From Paragonimus westermani (lineage: Eukaryota; Platyhelminthes; Trematoda; Plagiorchiida; Troglotrematidae): DNA of 64,000 nt. The DNA lies in contig QNGE01000132.1 of the NCBI GenBank assembly GCA_008508345.1, positions 1 to 64,000 of the forward strand. The letters run 5' to 3'. The position numbers and the translations under genes are program-made. The notes beneath the pieces were generated by a model. That model was given only the letters and a program-made list of their open reading frames with translations, made no database searches and was not told the DNA's origin. Shown piece by piece: positions 46,813 through 60,625 of this stretch (position 1 is the first letter of the stretch; every line of letters begins with the position of its first letter).

Positions 46813-48469
46813 ACCCGACATACCCAAAAGTTTGCTGTATTGAGAAAAGAACGGCCAGGAGCCACTGGTACTAAACAACTCACACCCCGGTCCATTCGCT
46901 CGTGGCAGTCGGATTGAAGTTCAATCTGAATAAATGTATCGCGTTGCCACCGAACTTCTGCTAAATGTTTCCGATTTTTTGAAGTGTGAGAAGGAAGAAG
47001 GGAAAACCCTTGATTTCTGCTATATGATCCTTTAAATCATGAATCATCAGCCGGCAGAAGCTTTGAATGTCGAATGTAAACGTCACAAGCCCGGCTACTC
47101 TATCACATGAATTTGGTCTACTGATTGTAAATAGACCGTGAGTAACAGTCATCTTCTCATTACTAACATAATTGTTGTTGGATATCTCCCGGTGGGAATC
47201 CGTGTTTGTGGCTCCATCTGAACTCATTTCCAGCGAGGAGGTCGCCCGTAAATTACTGAAACAAGGCGCGAAAGACAGAAATTAGCTTTATTTCCAAGAC
47301 TACTACGTGACGAAAGAAGATAGAAGTTTGAAGTCAAGTGATACACCAGTGTAGTGGTCTTTCGAGAAAGAAGCTGTATAAGATTTCAGGCAAAGGCATG
47401 TAGTACAGAGATGAACATAAGAGTGTAAACATCAATACATCAAACCATATCAAGAGCTATAACAACAGAGATTTTAAAGTCAGAAAATTTTCACACCCCG
47501 CAGTTTTGTAAACGTTGGTTAGGCTACCTTTTTGACGAAAAAAGCTGATAATCTGTGTTAGGTTGAGTGGCAGTTTTCTTCCGTCCCGTGGACCTCTTCG
47601 GTCATGCCTAATTTCCCAATGATCTTTGTCAATAGAAGCAACTTCTGAAGCGAAATCTTGCTCAGTGACAGCCTACCTCGTTTCTGAAGTCAAGTCTCCT
47701 ACCACGCAACCTGGGGGTATACTTCATTCTACTTCAAGGCACAGTCTGTAATGTTACTGAGTATGACACATTTCAACTAGACATATGCAGTCGAGAGAAA
47801 GAGAAGGCATTTAGTTATGACAAGGCGATCACCGAAAGGTCGTCTTCAGTTCGAATCCACTCACTATCCCAGAGTCAGTCTGGTGCGACTTTGTAACAGT
47901 GACTCAACTACGTAGCCTTTCAACGTCACTGACACGCAGTGCAAACGGGGCGGATAGCTGACTGCACATGCTGCAACAGTGATCAATGAGTACATAGTGA
48001 AACTGAGGGTATTCATTATGGACTGTACATGATGTGCTCGGTTGAGACGTAAGGGTTGTTGATTCATCCATTCGCTTGTCGGTATATCTATCGGTCTAGA
48101 CTAGAATAAACCGACGGTTTCTTCTCTAGTGGCGTTACCAGAAAAGAAACGCTTCCAGTACGAGCAGGCAACAGGTCAGAGGATGACATACTGTTAGACC
48201 AACATCGGTATGAAGTTGGCTTGAACTTGACATACGAAGAGCATGGCTGTCCTTGGCAATCTGCCCCGTCATATATGTCTACGGGCTCAACATGTGCTCA
48301 TCTAGGAAAGAATACAGCCAGTTGTTTTAGATATACCGGTTTACGTCTAAATATCGACAGAGTAGGCAACTTCTGTTGCCCCTCGCAAGTCGATTTAATT
48401 ATCAATTAACTGAATACAGCATAACTCAGACGAGATCGCTACACTCACTGGCGTACACCAGAGATATGC
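46813..48469. other. No recognisable gene
   Basis: Short frames only. A B-box-like word (AGTTCGAATCC) at about 47849 has no convincing A box. Confidence 0.4.
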
Positions 48470-48690
48470 ATCGCGGAAGGAGAGTAGAATGTGGACTGAT
48501 GAGTCACAATTTCGCCAAAGAAATTTAGACGAAAGAAGGCAAAATGTGGAATCTTAAGGTGGAGTGTTTTGAAGACCGCTTCGGCGTCCACAACATGTTT
48601 GAGGATGGTGATCAGTTATGTGCACGAGCTGTTATCCGGTCACGTTGAAATATCGAGCTGGTTTTTCGGGACCAACAGTTGCATATAAAG
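48470..48690 (+). pseudogene. Possible Tc1/mariner-like transposase relic
   Basis: From 48489 one frame reads MWTDESQFRQRN and LDERRQNVE. After interrupting stops it gives GGVF, RPLRRPQHV, GW-stop-SVMCTSC. This follows the Tc1 transposase order 'xxxSDESxF...DGRxxVWRR...GGGSVMVWG', with the TDES Asp standing for the second catalytic Asp. Three in-frame stops and poor flanks mean it is dead. There are no terminal inverted repeats that I can see. The same bases also resemble a hammerhead core, so the call is uncertain. Confidence 0.4.
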
Positions 48691-50030
48691 CAATCCAGTT
48701 CAGATTAGTGAGATAGATCATGAGTTTAGTGTTCTGACAGTCCGCTAAACCTCTTTTCAGTGGTAGTTCATATGGGCTATGTTGTCATTTTTGCCCACAT
48801 GTGTATGCTACACAAGATTTACAGTCAACTCGGGATGAACGGTGACTAAACGCGAGTCCTTGAAAAAAGATTAATTTAAGGTTGAATAGCATCAGACAAA
48901 GGTTACCTACACCACCAATAACAAGGAACAGGTGTGAGTAAACAGAGGTGCAACGAATTGAGGACTGGACATACTGAATCATTCACGTCATTTCTGAGTG
49001 GTCTAACCACTAGTAGCGGTTCTTAACCATCATTTTTACCCACTGGTTTGCACGTGCACTTATAGGCGATAAGGGCTCAATGCTGAAACACAGCTTGGTC
49101 CGTATTTTCTTCCAGCAGTGCATAAAGGCATAAGAAAGCAAGTAAAATTTTGACTTTCAGTACGGCGAAGGCCTTCGTGAGAGCATTGATGACAGCTCTG
49201 GAAAACTTTTACAAACCATTGTTTAGAATCCGATCACGAGTGATGCTGTTCGGTAACGGTTTAATTGTGCCCTACTTATTATGTTGAAAGGAAGGCCCAT
49301 GTAGGATACAGCAGAGGCTAAAGGCTAAAAATGATTGGACGCGTGACCGTAACTCCTCAGAGACAGTTATAAGGTGTATAAGGAATCTAAGCAGTACAGC
49401 AGCAGCTGTCATCCATAAAAGTGCAACAGAATGGTTAACTCACCGAGTTTCATTGAGTAACTTGTAGCGCGCAAGTTTTGTACAAGCGTACTTATCACGT
49501 GATTTACTCCGGTGCGCATTTTTGCATCGGTGGAAACTGAGAAGACAACCTGGAAAGGGATGAGGTTCCTATACGTATATTTATCTCATAACGTTATGTC
49601 CCCAAATAAACTCATATGGTCCGAACAGAGGTTAGTGATAGCACCAAAGCAGAAAGGCACCAAGTATTGTATGCGTTTTAGCAGTTCGAAGGCGCTGCAC
49701 ATCAAAGCAACATTTACGACCGACGTCGAATAGTTACTACTTTTCAGTAGTCAACTGAATGTATTCCGTAGGGCTGTTTATCATTTACAGAGAGATGTGG
49801 TGCACAGGTCAGTATGTGTGTTGGTCAGTAACAACACTTTCCACCTGCCACATTATGTAGTGATAATGACATTTCAATGATATTCGGCAATGTTATTGGA
49901 TTTTGGGGTGGACAGACTGAACTATTCTGAACAGGCAGTCACTCTCTTGGATCACATGATGGACTCCGCTTAACACAACTTGTTGTGTGCTTAACTTAGC
50001 CCATGTGTGAAATTTATGAGATTACGGTGT

Positions 50031-50111
50031 GGTTTCGTAGCTCAACCGGTAGAGAACCTGCGGCGCCTAAGCATACTGTTTCTGTCGCTGGTTAGAATCC
50101 AACCAAAATCC
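50031..50111 (+). repeat. tRNA-like repeat (pol III head), copy A
   Basis: This starts GGTTTCGTAGCTCAACCGGTA with an A-box fit (TAGCTCAACCGG) and has a B-box-like GGTTAGAATCC at 50090-50100. The acceptor and anticodon stems no longer pair, so it is not a working tRNA. Its 5' flank and first 20 bases match the minus-strand sequence at 63458-63570, which marks both as members of one tRNA-derived repeat family. Confidence 0.6.
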
Positions 50112-53100
50112 AGTTCTTTTGCGATCGAACTTTCTCTAAATTATCGAATTTTCTACACTACTTATCAGTATTGTATTCGGCGCAGCTTGTTTTAACTGCC
50201 GGAGGATGAGTGCAGCCTGATGTTATCTTGTGTTTGTGTCCACGTTAGATAGAAGGAATTGAGAGAGCTGGTATCACAGTTGATAGGAAAATCATACAGT
50301 TAAAACACTCGGCGTAGTTAAGAACTGCAAAACAGACATTACCAGGATACACGTAACGCTGAAGGGTGCGGTACATGCGAGTTGTTTTCTCGCACTCAGT
50401 TTAGTAGAAGGTTTAGGTAGGCAACCACACTGGAGCCGTTTACTTTGCTGGCATGCAAGACAAGGAAGCACGTTGAACTTTTTCCGGTCAGTACTTTTCT
50501 GTGGGTGTTTATGACCATCTCACAATCTGCTTCAAGCGGTCGACTGTCTAAATCAACTTCGTCAGTAGGTCACACTTGTGGCAAAATATGTACTTTCGTG
50601 ATCGAGTGGCTATGTCGTGAAGACTTATGGTTACGCCCTCTCCTTCAACTTGTTAACTGGGGATGCATTGACAAAAATTCCTAGAGGTGCACTATGTAGT
50701 CAAGACTATCTGCAAAGTTTGACTCAAGAACCAGAGCAGTGATGCTCTTGTCATTCAATCCTTTAGCATGTTTGTCGAACAACAAGTGAAAACCGTCCTG
50801 ATCGGACCTACCACCACATATGGATATGGACAAAATGCAACAGCAAATACCGAAACAGATTAGCTTCACTGCATATTCCCGATGACTGGTCGTTGAAAGT
50901 GGCTCATTCGGAAATAAGCAGCAGGAAGACGCCTAAGCAAGCACTCGGTTCCGAGAAGGAACTTCTACTAACCACTGAAACACTGACAGCAGATACGAGC
51001 ATACGAGTGCTGAGCTGTGAGCTGAACGACCGAACAACATAGGGAAAACCCTGGCAGGATACAGGTGTGTACAAATAACGATGTGCTTCTTTGATCACGT
51101 CTGAATGATGACCATTCTGGTTGGTTGATGGAAAGGTGCCCACCATGACTAACCATACACTGCCTAGTAGGTGGTTAGTTTATCCGAGCTGAGCAAGTTA
51201 CGAGATTAGCAACCCAAACACGTACGGCTTCTTTATATTGGGTGGTTCACATAGATTGTTGCAAAAGTTGGGTCATTGACCGCACATTCACCTACTTGAC
51301 AAACATTGTTTTTCCAATTTTATAAAGTTGATCAACGGTGGAATGACAATATTGCCGGCGCTAACAGCGGCCACCACTGACCGCAAACAGTCACTCCATC
51401 GGATACCAACTGATGGTGAACAAAATTGCCTATACTCGATGGTTTGTCTGTAGTTACCGAGAGTGTGGTTGAAGTGGGCCTACGAGAACTTCATCAACAC
51501 CGGCGGCGGAGCTGGATGCTTGTAAAAACCAAATGATTGCTGTCAACAAACCTTTTGCTTAATCTATACTGATGCCTTACTATGGTGAAACAAAGAACGT
51601 GGTGAATCTGTCCTTCCAAGCAAACGAAGTCTAGAGTTTGGTATTCCATTTCATCCGTTTCGTAGGTTGTAAACCTGTATTCCAGTCGTCTACAGTACAC
51701 TGCGGTAGAGATGCGGAGAAATGGGTTTGAACACAAATCTCCCGGTGTAAGTCGTTCGCTTTCTCTCTCTCCCCTATTCTACTGTGATGAGAAAACTATT
51801 TACTGAGCGTGTTAACAGCTACGCAGATGAGCAAGTCGACAAACAAAATTTCTAGATTGAAAGTGTTTGGAAACTTGACTGTGTTTCAGCAAATTTATTT
51901 ACTAAATCCAAAGGATCTGCAGGAAGTTTTGAAGTGGACGCACTTCATCTTTTTCAGGAAAATCTCACGCGGATCAGCTATGCGTCCCACCTTCTGACAA
52001 CGAAGCCACGTCTGGAATTCAGCATAAATTATCCCATTTCATTCTCCACCTCATTAGGATGCAGTTTAATCGTTGGCAAGTGATCATTTTAGTAGAGTTT
52101 ATCTACGCAATGTCTGAAAAGGACTTATTTTCCGTAAATAATTGAACTGCCTTTTTAAAATTGCCAACAGTAAACAGTAACAGCCCATTTGATTCATAAT
52201 TGCCGACTTACTATATCACTTTTAAATTCAACACCTCGAGTGATTGTAATATACAGACAACGTTTTGTTCGTTCCGGGTATTCCGCAGTTCCCTAACGAG
52301 GATTTTATAAATAACAATCAGAAAAGGTTTCGTCTAGTCTAATCTGAGAAGTCTAGAGATTACTGTGCCAGTTCAACAAAAGTGGTATGGCGCTAGAACT
52401 GACGTCGGAGTGTGTACAGCATTATGTCCTGTTGAATGTTTTTAAAGGGCGTATTTTCAATTCATCTGTTTCAATGTAGAGCGATACTATTTATAAACTA
52501 ACCTTTTCTTACGGTACACTCAACTGCCATACTGTCCTACTTTCGACTGTAGTCGACAGGATACGTTATCTGTCAAGACAAAGAGTAGCACTAGGTGTGA
52601 CGTTCAATTTAGTCAGAACTCGACTGGGAAGAATATATTCCTAATCAGTCTATGAGGTCAACCGCTTTTCAGGCGACCTTTCAACAAACATAAATCCGTT
52701 GACCTCACAGTTACCTGTATCGCATTTGTCGCCTAATCGACTATGTTCGGTTGGATCACACTCTACTAGGTTCAGCTCATTTTGCCGGACAGCAGGTGCA
52801 CACAAGTTGGTCTGGACGAAATTATCACGCTGGATGCAGATCTCACTTATGGGACGTAATTAAGTGAACGACGTGCGGGCAATCGGACGACTGTACAACG
52901 TACTGAACTGGCTTTTATTTATGTTTCCTCTAACGGAACTGTCCAGGAGACCGCTAGGGATTTTGGCGCAACGCTTGTCAGCATGCGATCAGTTAGCTGT
53001 GAATTAGTCCGAAGCCTGATGAATTTTCTCACAGCGGGTAGCGTTCATGACGTGCAAAGAAGTTGTCGACTCTGCGTATTAACAAGTGGCTGCTTGGTCA

Positions 53101-53384
53101 TTTAAGTTTTAAATCGTGGGACTACTTCATACACACTATCTACAGGAAATGTCGACAAACACTGAAGGAACAGCCAAGTGGCATCCGGGAATGTGATAAA
53201 ATCTGCCAGACAATTTTGCAGTGTGCTCTTGTCAAATCTAGGGAGAGTGCTTTTATGCAAACGAAATCTCGGAGAATGTTTTGGGCATCTTTTGTGAATC
53301 CAAGGTTCTCTCTTTTCTTTTTTGTCTTTGAGTAAAGTGTGATCCAACCTAACTCAGCATGAACCGAATCGGTCAGTTATTTAG

Positions 53385-53443
53385 CCAGTCAGTCAGACAG
53401 ATAGAAAACTGGACAGACAGATAGACACACACACACACACACA
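53385..53443. repeat. Compound microsatellite (CAGA/GATA-like then AC9)
   Basis: Imperfect CAGT, CAGA and GATA units run to 53424, followed by nine AC units at 53425-53442. Confidence 0.95.
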
Positions 53444-56400
53444 GATGGATTTTTTCACCTCAGGACCAACAAGTCTGATGCGCCCTCGGTGAAACGAAAG
53501 TACCGTCATTAGGAGCAGCTACACTTACAATCTCTACAGCCCTATAGAAGCCAGTTTGCGAACAAACACGATGATTGTGAGGAGTGCGTTACACCCCTTA
53601 GTCAGCTCCACCCAGCTCGGTCAGTACTCACATGTATGAACACGTTATCCTAGTTTGTAATCACCTAACCAGAACGCGTATGATGCGAATGTTTGTGTCG
53701 ACCCAAAACAAACGATATTCGGATCCTAGATATGTCGTTTTTCAGGGTGAAGCAGGTCTCTAGGGAACAAAACATCTAAATCTGGACAACATATTTTGAA
53801 CGAACTGTCCACGCCGATCTCGATAACTTAACAAGTTGCCTTAGTCGTGGATAAAGTGGTCAGCGAAGACATGCTGACGGGAGGTGGAACGACACGGCTC
53901 AGTAACAAGGTCACAAAATGAGACACGCAAAGCAACGCTTATTGTTTTCACAGCATGGCTATACTACGCCACGTCAGAGTCCGCCAAATGGTGCGAGACA
54001 CCTAAATACAGCGTGGCGTGCCTCAGATTCTGAGGAAAAATTTCAGGTTTTGATCTGTCTTCCGCTGACTTGTAAGTCTGTTTGGTTCAGGAATGCAGCC
54101 TTGTATCTGTCGAGATTGCCTAATCAGCAAGAGAACTATCGTGTTCTTAATTTGTCCAAGTGCACTCATCGATGTATGCCGGCTCCTAGTTCAGCAATGC
54201 GCTGAGACGATTGAAGAGACGTGTGTGAGTAGCCAGGTGTTATCGATCGTAGACTGGGTCGGTGGGGCCAAGCGACTCCACTGGGAATGCGTGTGAAGCC
54301 CTAGCCTACCCATAACCACTTAATCTGTCTGTAGTTTCTGCGGCGTTTTGCCCGTTCACTTATCCGATTCGATTAGGGATGTGGCTGTTCCGTCAGCCCT
54401 TTGGTCTGGACTCCGGAACTGGGCGCCAGAACTGGGTTTCCTCGCAAGTGGTACATGCATCGGTTAATTGGTTTGTATTGATTTACGTTTTTTGCTGTGG
54501 TAATTGGTGTGTTGGGTGTAACGTTATACGCTTCCGGTGGGACTATCGATGATGTCGGGGTGAACTGAAGAACGGATTTGATAAACAATAGTTCATGTGA
54601 TGGGGTGTTCGTAACACACTGTGCTCGAATATTAGTCATGTACACCCATGGCTAGGAGAGATTGAGTGATTAATGTCCTAAGATGTGTAAGTAGTTGTGG
54701 AAATTTCGCTGTTTTGCCGGAGGTCACGAAGTATTGGAACGTGTTCTAAATTGTCTAATGTGAGTGCGCACTCAATAGTCTGAAATACTGTAGTTTGTTT
54801 ACAGCCAAATACTGAGATATCGACTCATTTAGTTCACCCCTGAAACGGGTGTGTGAATCTGACCTTGGAACACAATGTATCACTGGATGGATTGAATTTA
54901 ATTTTGTGTTCAACGATGGGGATCGTAAGCATGCAAGCAGGATCTGATACTGCACACAGACTGCAACGGTGAACGTGTTTGTAGCCACAGCATTTTGATC
55001 AACACGAATGACTGCAATGAAGAATGGAACCAGGCTGGTAGCGGCTAAATGTCGTGTGTCAACAGTGAATGGATTTGCTGGACTGAGCGCAATAAAACGG
55101 ATAGACAGCAATGCTTTCCCAATCTCTGTATGTTCTATAAGCTTGGTTATTGATTAACTACGTTAGCTTACTTGTTGATCCTGTGTTTGAGTGTGTGCAA
55201 CAAACGGTGGCATAATCGTAACGACACACACGATTCTCTCCTCGAAAGCCTTGAGGGTTGTCCCCTAGATGACCGAAGACATCGTGAGGACATAACTTGC
55301 AGTCTTCTTTTTTTCTTCTCCGGAGTGCCAAGATCCAAGAGGGTTCCAGGGTCCAACGAGTGTTTTTTTATACAAAAACCTGAAACGTTTGCCGGGCAAA
55401 ATGTTTTCTGTCACATCCTACTACTTAACGTCTTCCAAGACATTGGGGCAGACTGGGTGTCTGACCATATTCTGTAGGTGGTCTTCATATCCTCATAGAT
55501 CCGCAAACTCTTTTGAGTCTGGTAGAGATGATAGAAAATATTTCCAAATGAGCTATTAAGTACGAATGTGTATTGACAAACTTTGGGTCCCAGCCAACGC
55601 CAAATTTGACACTTGGTCCCATCCAATCAACTCAGTGGCAGTCGGACAAAGTAGAGTAACATGATCAGGTTAATTTGTGTGCGTGTGTTTGAAAATCGAT
55701 CCGCTGTTGTTTTTGCGGGTTTTTCAAAATGGAATTCAAAGTGCCTGGCTACTGACAGTTACATTCCCTGGGGAAATTGGAGACTGAGAAATAGGGGATA
55801 GTTAAAAATGAAATATTTCCGTTGACTGTTGTTACAACCTATGTATTCACCTTGACGTATGAAAGTTCATATTCTGAAGCCCCAACGGTTAATTGTATAT
55901 AGCTGAGGGAACAGTGAAGTGATTGTAACGGTTTGAATTGAATAGGTATACTGTTACAAACTCTCAATGCCAGACCACTTTGTAAATGATTATACTTTTG
56001 GTAAACTTATCAAGTTCGATTTTGGAGATAATATATTGTCATTGTATGTGTGCTAGAACCAAAAACAGACCTGCTTTGTATTTTTGGCAGCCTTTGAGCA
56101 GATTCCGAAAGGAAATCTCCACAAATGTTACTAAAGTTTTGAAAGCTTTGTCTCGGATTCAACTAGGAGGAATATGTTATACATCCTTTGTGAACTGCCA
56201 CACAATGGTCCAGCATGTTCTTATTAGGAAAGTTGAACATAGTGTTGTGAGCCAAGAACGCGGAGGGCGTAGGGGTTGTTTATTCGGAAAACCAATAAAC
56301 CGGTTATGCGTTTCAATATGACTACAAACAAAAACACTCGTGTTTACACGACACTGGTCTCAGAACTTCACAGTTGCTATGGCCACCAATGCTCAGTACC

Positions 56401-59400
56401 ATTATGTACCAAGAACCATTTCATGCGATGCTGCACTTCAATACTCCTAGTATTTTCCCCGCGGCCGTTTCGACGTCAAAATCCATGCTGTTGCCGCATT
56501 ACCGAATAGCAGTGGTGTGAGTTTTATAGAGCGATTAGTCGTCCTCACCACAATAGTTGGGTTCTAGTCACACTTGTCCGATCTTAGATTAGTGTGGTGA
56601 TTTGCAGAAAACAGTTGCTGTCCGGAACACGACGAAAGAATGTTGTCCGGTGATCAGTCCAGGTCGCTGATATATTAGGCTAACTGGGCCAGTGTCCCAC
56701 ACACATGCTGGGCTCTATTCTACAGTCCTACTGGTAGACACATCCGTGGTCAACACCTGAACGATAATGTACACGGCACACTGTACACCTTGTGTTTCAG
56801 TTGTTGACAACTAAATGTATTCAGCCAGGCTTCAGGTTTCATTCTGCCCCTATTCTGGTTGGCTCAGTTCCACCTAATACTAAGCATGCGATCTGAGCCA
56901 AACTTGAAATCTAATATTCCAGTCGTACTGCAAGGTCTACTAGTGTCTCAGTGTAACTGATCGAGTCCGAACCATAGAACCTGAACAGCAACGCCGTCAG
57001 TCTTTTGGCTCTGGTAATCTGGGAGTGATTTAGATTTTGCCACTCTTTCGTTTTAATTGCTTTCTCGGTGTTGTGACGTCGTCTAACAGTCTTACATTGT
57101 GCTACTGAACAACTGAGTTAATCAGTTTTCTATATATTACTATAGGCACCTATCACTTATTCTGTGGATAACTATTTTCACTGATCCCTCTGCGGTTGTT
57201 CAGGCTATTCTGTTAGAGTTTTCAGGGGAACAGTACGTTCAAAATGACAATTCCCTCTCATTTCAAATGCTACTCAATATGATCTCCAACTAAACGAGCA
57301 TACAAACAACCAGGTTATTGAGCTGTTCAAGGTCCATACGAAACGGTCGAACATGAGCAAAAGTCAAGCTCATTAAAACAACCAAATGGAGATGGTGCGA
57401 GACAAACTACAATTATTTGGTGTAGAAATTTCTATGAGATATGCGGTCATAAGTAGAGATAAACTGAACATCAAGCAAAATTATCAGAAGTTTCCAAATA
57501 ATCACTTCACACTACTTGCTCCGACAAGAATAACAAGATGTGCCTTCTACAGTTAAATTCAGCATTCTTCAACAAACAGAGAAAACAATCCGCTCTGTTA
57601 AGGTATCAGCTCCACATCGTCAGTGACTGTCGGACTCTATAACACGCTTATAATTCAGATATGTCGGTTGAAAGGAAAGCAGCTGAATCGCCTCTTCAAT
57701 AGTAAGATTTCTAATTGAAATACTGGACAGTCGGTTAGGCAAGCACATTATTCAGAGGAATGTTCTTTCATGTTTTTCCAGGGCTGCGACCTCAGAAGGT
57801 GCTGATTTCATTCTGCAGCTGAGTCCGTTGATTTTAAGTGATTCGTGTCATTCCACGCGGCAGTGTTCCGACATTGTGACATAAGTACTCTGGAATAAAT
57901 AGTAATTAAGGGTAGAAAACAATCTTCCTAGTCTTGACAAGATCTGTGAAAAGTTATTGGATCGACCAGATGAACTGCTGTGTCGTGGGGATTGACTGAA
58001 CCTGCCGCCGTCCTATCAGAATATGGTGTTAACGTGTCAACCTGAAGATCACACAAAATTAACGAAACGTGATTCTTTTCAAAATGGATGTGCTGGCGAC
58101 TACATCGATGTTGGCATCGTTAACCTAACTAAAAAACGTGATGCATTTCCATAAACGGTCAGACACTAATCTGAAGGCTGGTCTGTTAGGTCTGGGGACT
58201 ACATGCTATGGCAGAGGGTGCACTCGGATCAACATGGATCATCCTTGGAAAAAAACCAACGTTGTTCCAAACTCCAAGAAGTGTTCCTGTCTGTCACTTT
58301 CATGACATAGTTTACAGCTCAACCAAAACAGAACAATTCAACCACATAACTCAGGTGACGATAAGGGACAAAGGAGCGCAGCTCTGTGCCAGTAGTAACT
58401 AGGGCCACTCGTGCAAAACACCGTTACTGTTGTGTTCCACTGGAGTGGCGAAAACTTTGCTCTAAATCCCAACGATTCAATTGCTTCTACCAATCTAAGG
58501 GTGCTGTCTGCCGTAAATATCTCTGCAAAAATTCGTCCCCTTGAAAGACATGTTTTGCGCTGCCAAAATTTCTGTTTCCTAAAGGTACACGTTTCAAGGC
58601 CTTCGTGTGATGTACAGGCACAATCAGTGTTGTCAACTCCCAAAGGATGATTTTGTGACCAGCCCATGCAACCCTCACACCTCAGTCTGGCACGCCGATG
58701 GTAACGAATGTACGATACAGTGAGTAAATTCAATCCATAAATGATGTCAAATACCTCGGTGAAAGGCACTGGGACCGAAGGACAGATGTGGAAACGTCTA
58801 GGAATGTATCAGCATTCGTTCCCAAATAATGCCAACGGCAATGCATTCCGGCAGACACCAGTCGACTTGCTGGTGTGCTTAACCAACGGGAATGTCATTC
58901 TAGGGGTTGATGGTAATAATGGGTGGTCACAGGCCATTGCCGTCCAGATTACAACAGAGGGCAGAATTATTCGGTAGCTAATCATGCTCACAATCGTAGT
59001 AGACAGATTGAGCGTTATACTGCCGTGGCGTCAAAAGTTTCCTTTGGGCTATGCTGCCGAACCAGGCGGCAAGCTAGGTTTATAGTTGATAGTCCCACAG
59101 TGTATGCTACCAGCTATCGCTGAAGTGGTTGACAATCAATTTTCTTCATTCAGGCTTCTATCTTCGCCCTCACTCTTCTGATCGGCTCAACCTTCTCCCA
59201 TTTTCTGTGTTAAATTATACGATACACAGCGTTTTCAGCTTTGAAGTCAGAATAGTCTTCTTGGATGTGTCAATATTTGGAGGTATTGTTTGCTGAGGTC
59301 TTGACTGTCCAACAATTGATCGCAGGTGTCTACGCACACGAAATTAGTGGATGCCTGTTTTCCGAAGACCCATCGAAACTTCGGTGGGAGAATTTCCAGA

Positions 59401-60248
59401 TAAGTTTTAAGAAAGACAGACTTGTAAAACCACCACAATTGGTTCTATCTCCATCTAACTCATCTTCACCGCATAACATAAAAGTGCCCCGCAATCGGTA
59501 TGCATCTGTTTCCGATGTTCACGATCATAAAGGCAGCTACCAGAAGTTTCTGGCTGTCAAGCTTGTGCAACGTGTGTCTGAATAGGTTACTTTGCTACAG
59601 TCTATCAGTTGTGTCCTGTATGTGCGTTAACAAGCGAAAACTTGTGCATGCCTTTCTGATCTTCAGATGATAAACCCGTGTACGCAATCGCGCTTCTCAT
59701 TCAGACTTTTCTAGTACTTTCATGATTTGTTGTCAAACCCAAACTACTCTTTTCAATTACATGTGCAATTTGTTAGGACCTTGTAGAAACCAGAATATTC
59801 ATTAGAACCAGACTTGTTTCTGCGTCATCGACCACTGCCTTTCCAATTTCTTTTCATGAGCATCATTTAAATGGCATGTCTATCAGTCGGTCTACTTGCA
59901 AAATCAGACGCTACTTAAACTCCGCAACACATGCACAAACTGTCTGGAACATAGTTGAGAGTCTGTTAGTTAACTTCGACATATGTTGCAGTGTATAGTT
60001 TTACCAAAATGCTATCATGTACATTTCCGACAGGCGATCTGTGCTGATAATCAAGCAACCAGCTCTTACGACATTAGTAACACGCGGAACCTATGCACAC
60101 AAACGTCCTCCCATTGGCCAACTCCACTATGTATTTATCATTTCTCTGCAAAATACTGCTTAAGGTCACAGAAACAAACGCTGTAAGACACTCATCCATG
60201 TCCTTTCACAATAATGAGAGTGACTTCAAGGGAGCAGTGTGGTGAGGA

Positions 60249-60625
60249 TCGATTCGATTCATCGCTCATTCAAACCCCGATACAGCAGAAGATCGCTAAG
60301 AGATCACTGCGTACGTCGCATTAAGGATACTGCATCAGGATTGGACGAACTCTCTCAATGTTACACATTCTGTTAGTCACCTATTTCTCTCTTCTGTATT
60401 ACACCAATTAATTTACAGTTCGTGGCCTTGTGTGTACCAATACGATTCGCCAATGCCATACTGTAATATCTTTAATACCGTTGTACATCCGTCAATTCGG
60501 CTTCTTGTCACGTGAATGGTGACTGCTTACTGTAACCAGTACGACGTCTTCTCTTTATTACTTGCGTGGAAGTTTCAATCCGAATACGATTGCTAAGACT
60601 ATTCGAAATCCCTAATTTTGAGAAT
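60249..60625. mobile_element. 370-bp repeat, copy 2
   Basis: This is the second copy of the repeat that splits the gypsy protease at 12434-12805. The match starts near TCGATTCATCGCTCATTC and ends near AAATCCCTAATT. The left end holds ATTCAAACCCC, a B-box-like word, but no A box is clear. It has no open frame. It lies in anonymous DNA, which supports its being a unit that moves on its own. Confidence 0.75.

Larger units (their letters stand above)
48691..60248. other. Long stretch without recognisable genes
   Basis: This contains the tRNA-like repeat at 50031 and the microsatellite at 53385. All frames are below about 145 codons; the longer ones (54755-55111 -, 55986-56321 +, 58338-58769 -, 59265-59585 +) match no family I know. 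A helix-turn-helix-like string at about 52895-53010 (+) is too weak to call. Confidence 0.4.

Noticed and set aside
52895..53010. Helix-turn-helix-like string (NGTVQETARDFGATLVS) suggesting a transposase N-terminus
   Set aside because: One short resemblance with no second helix pair, no DDE blocks nearby and no terminal repeats.
58338..58769. 143-codon minus-strand frame
   Set aside because: An overlapping plus-strand frame is also open, composition is unremarkable and no motif is recognised.
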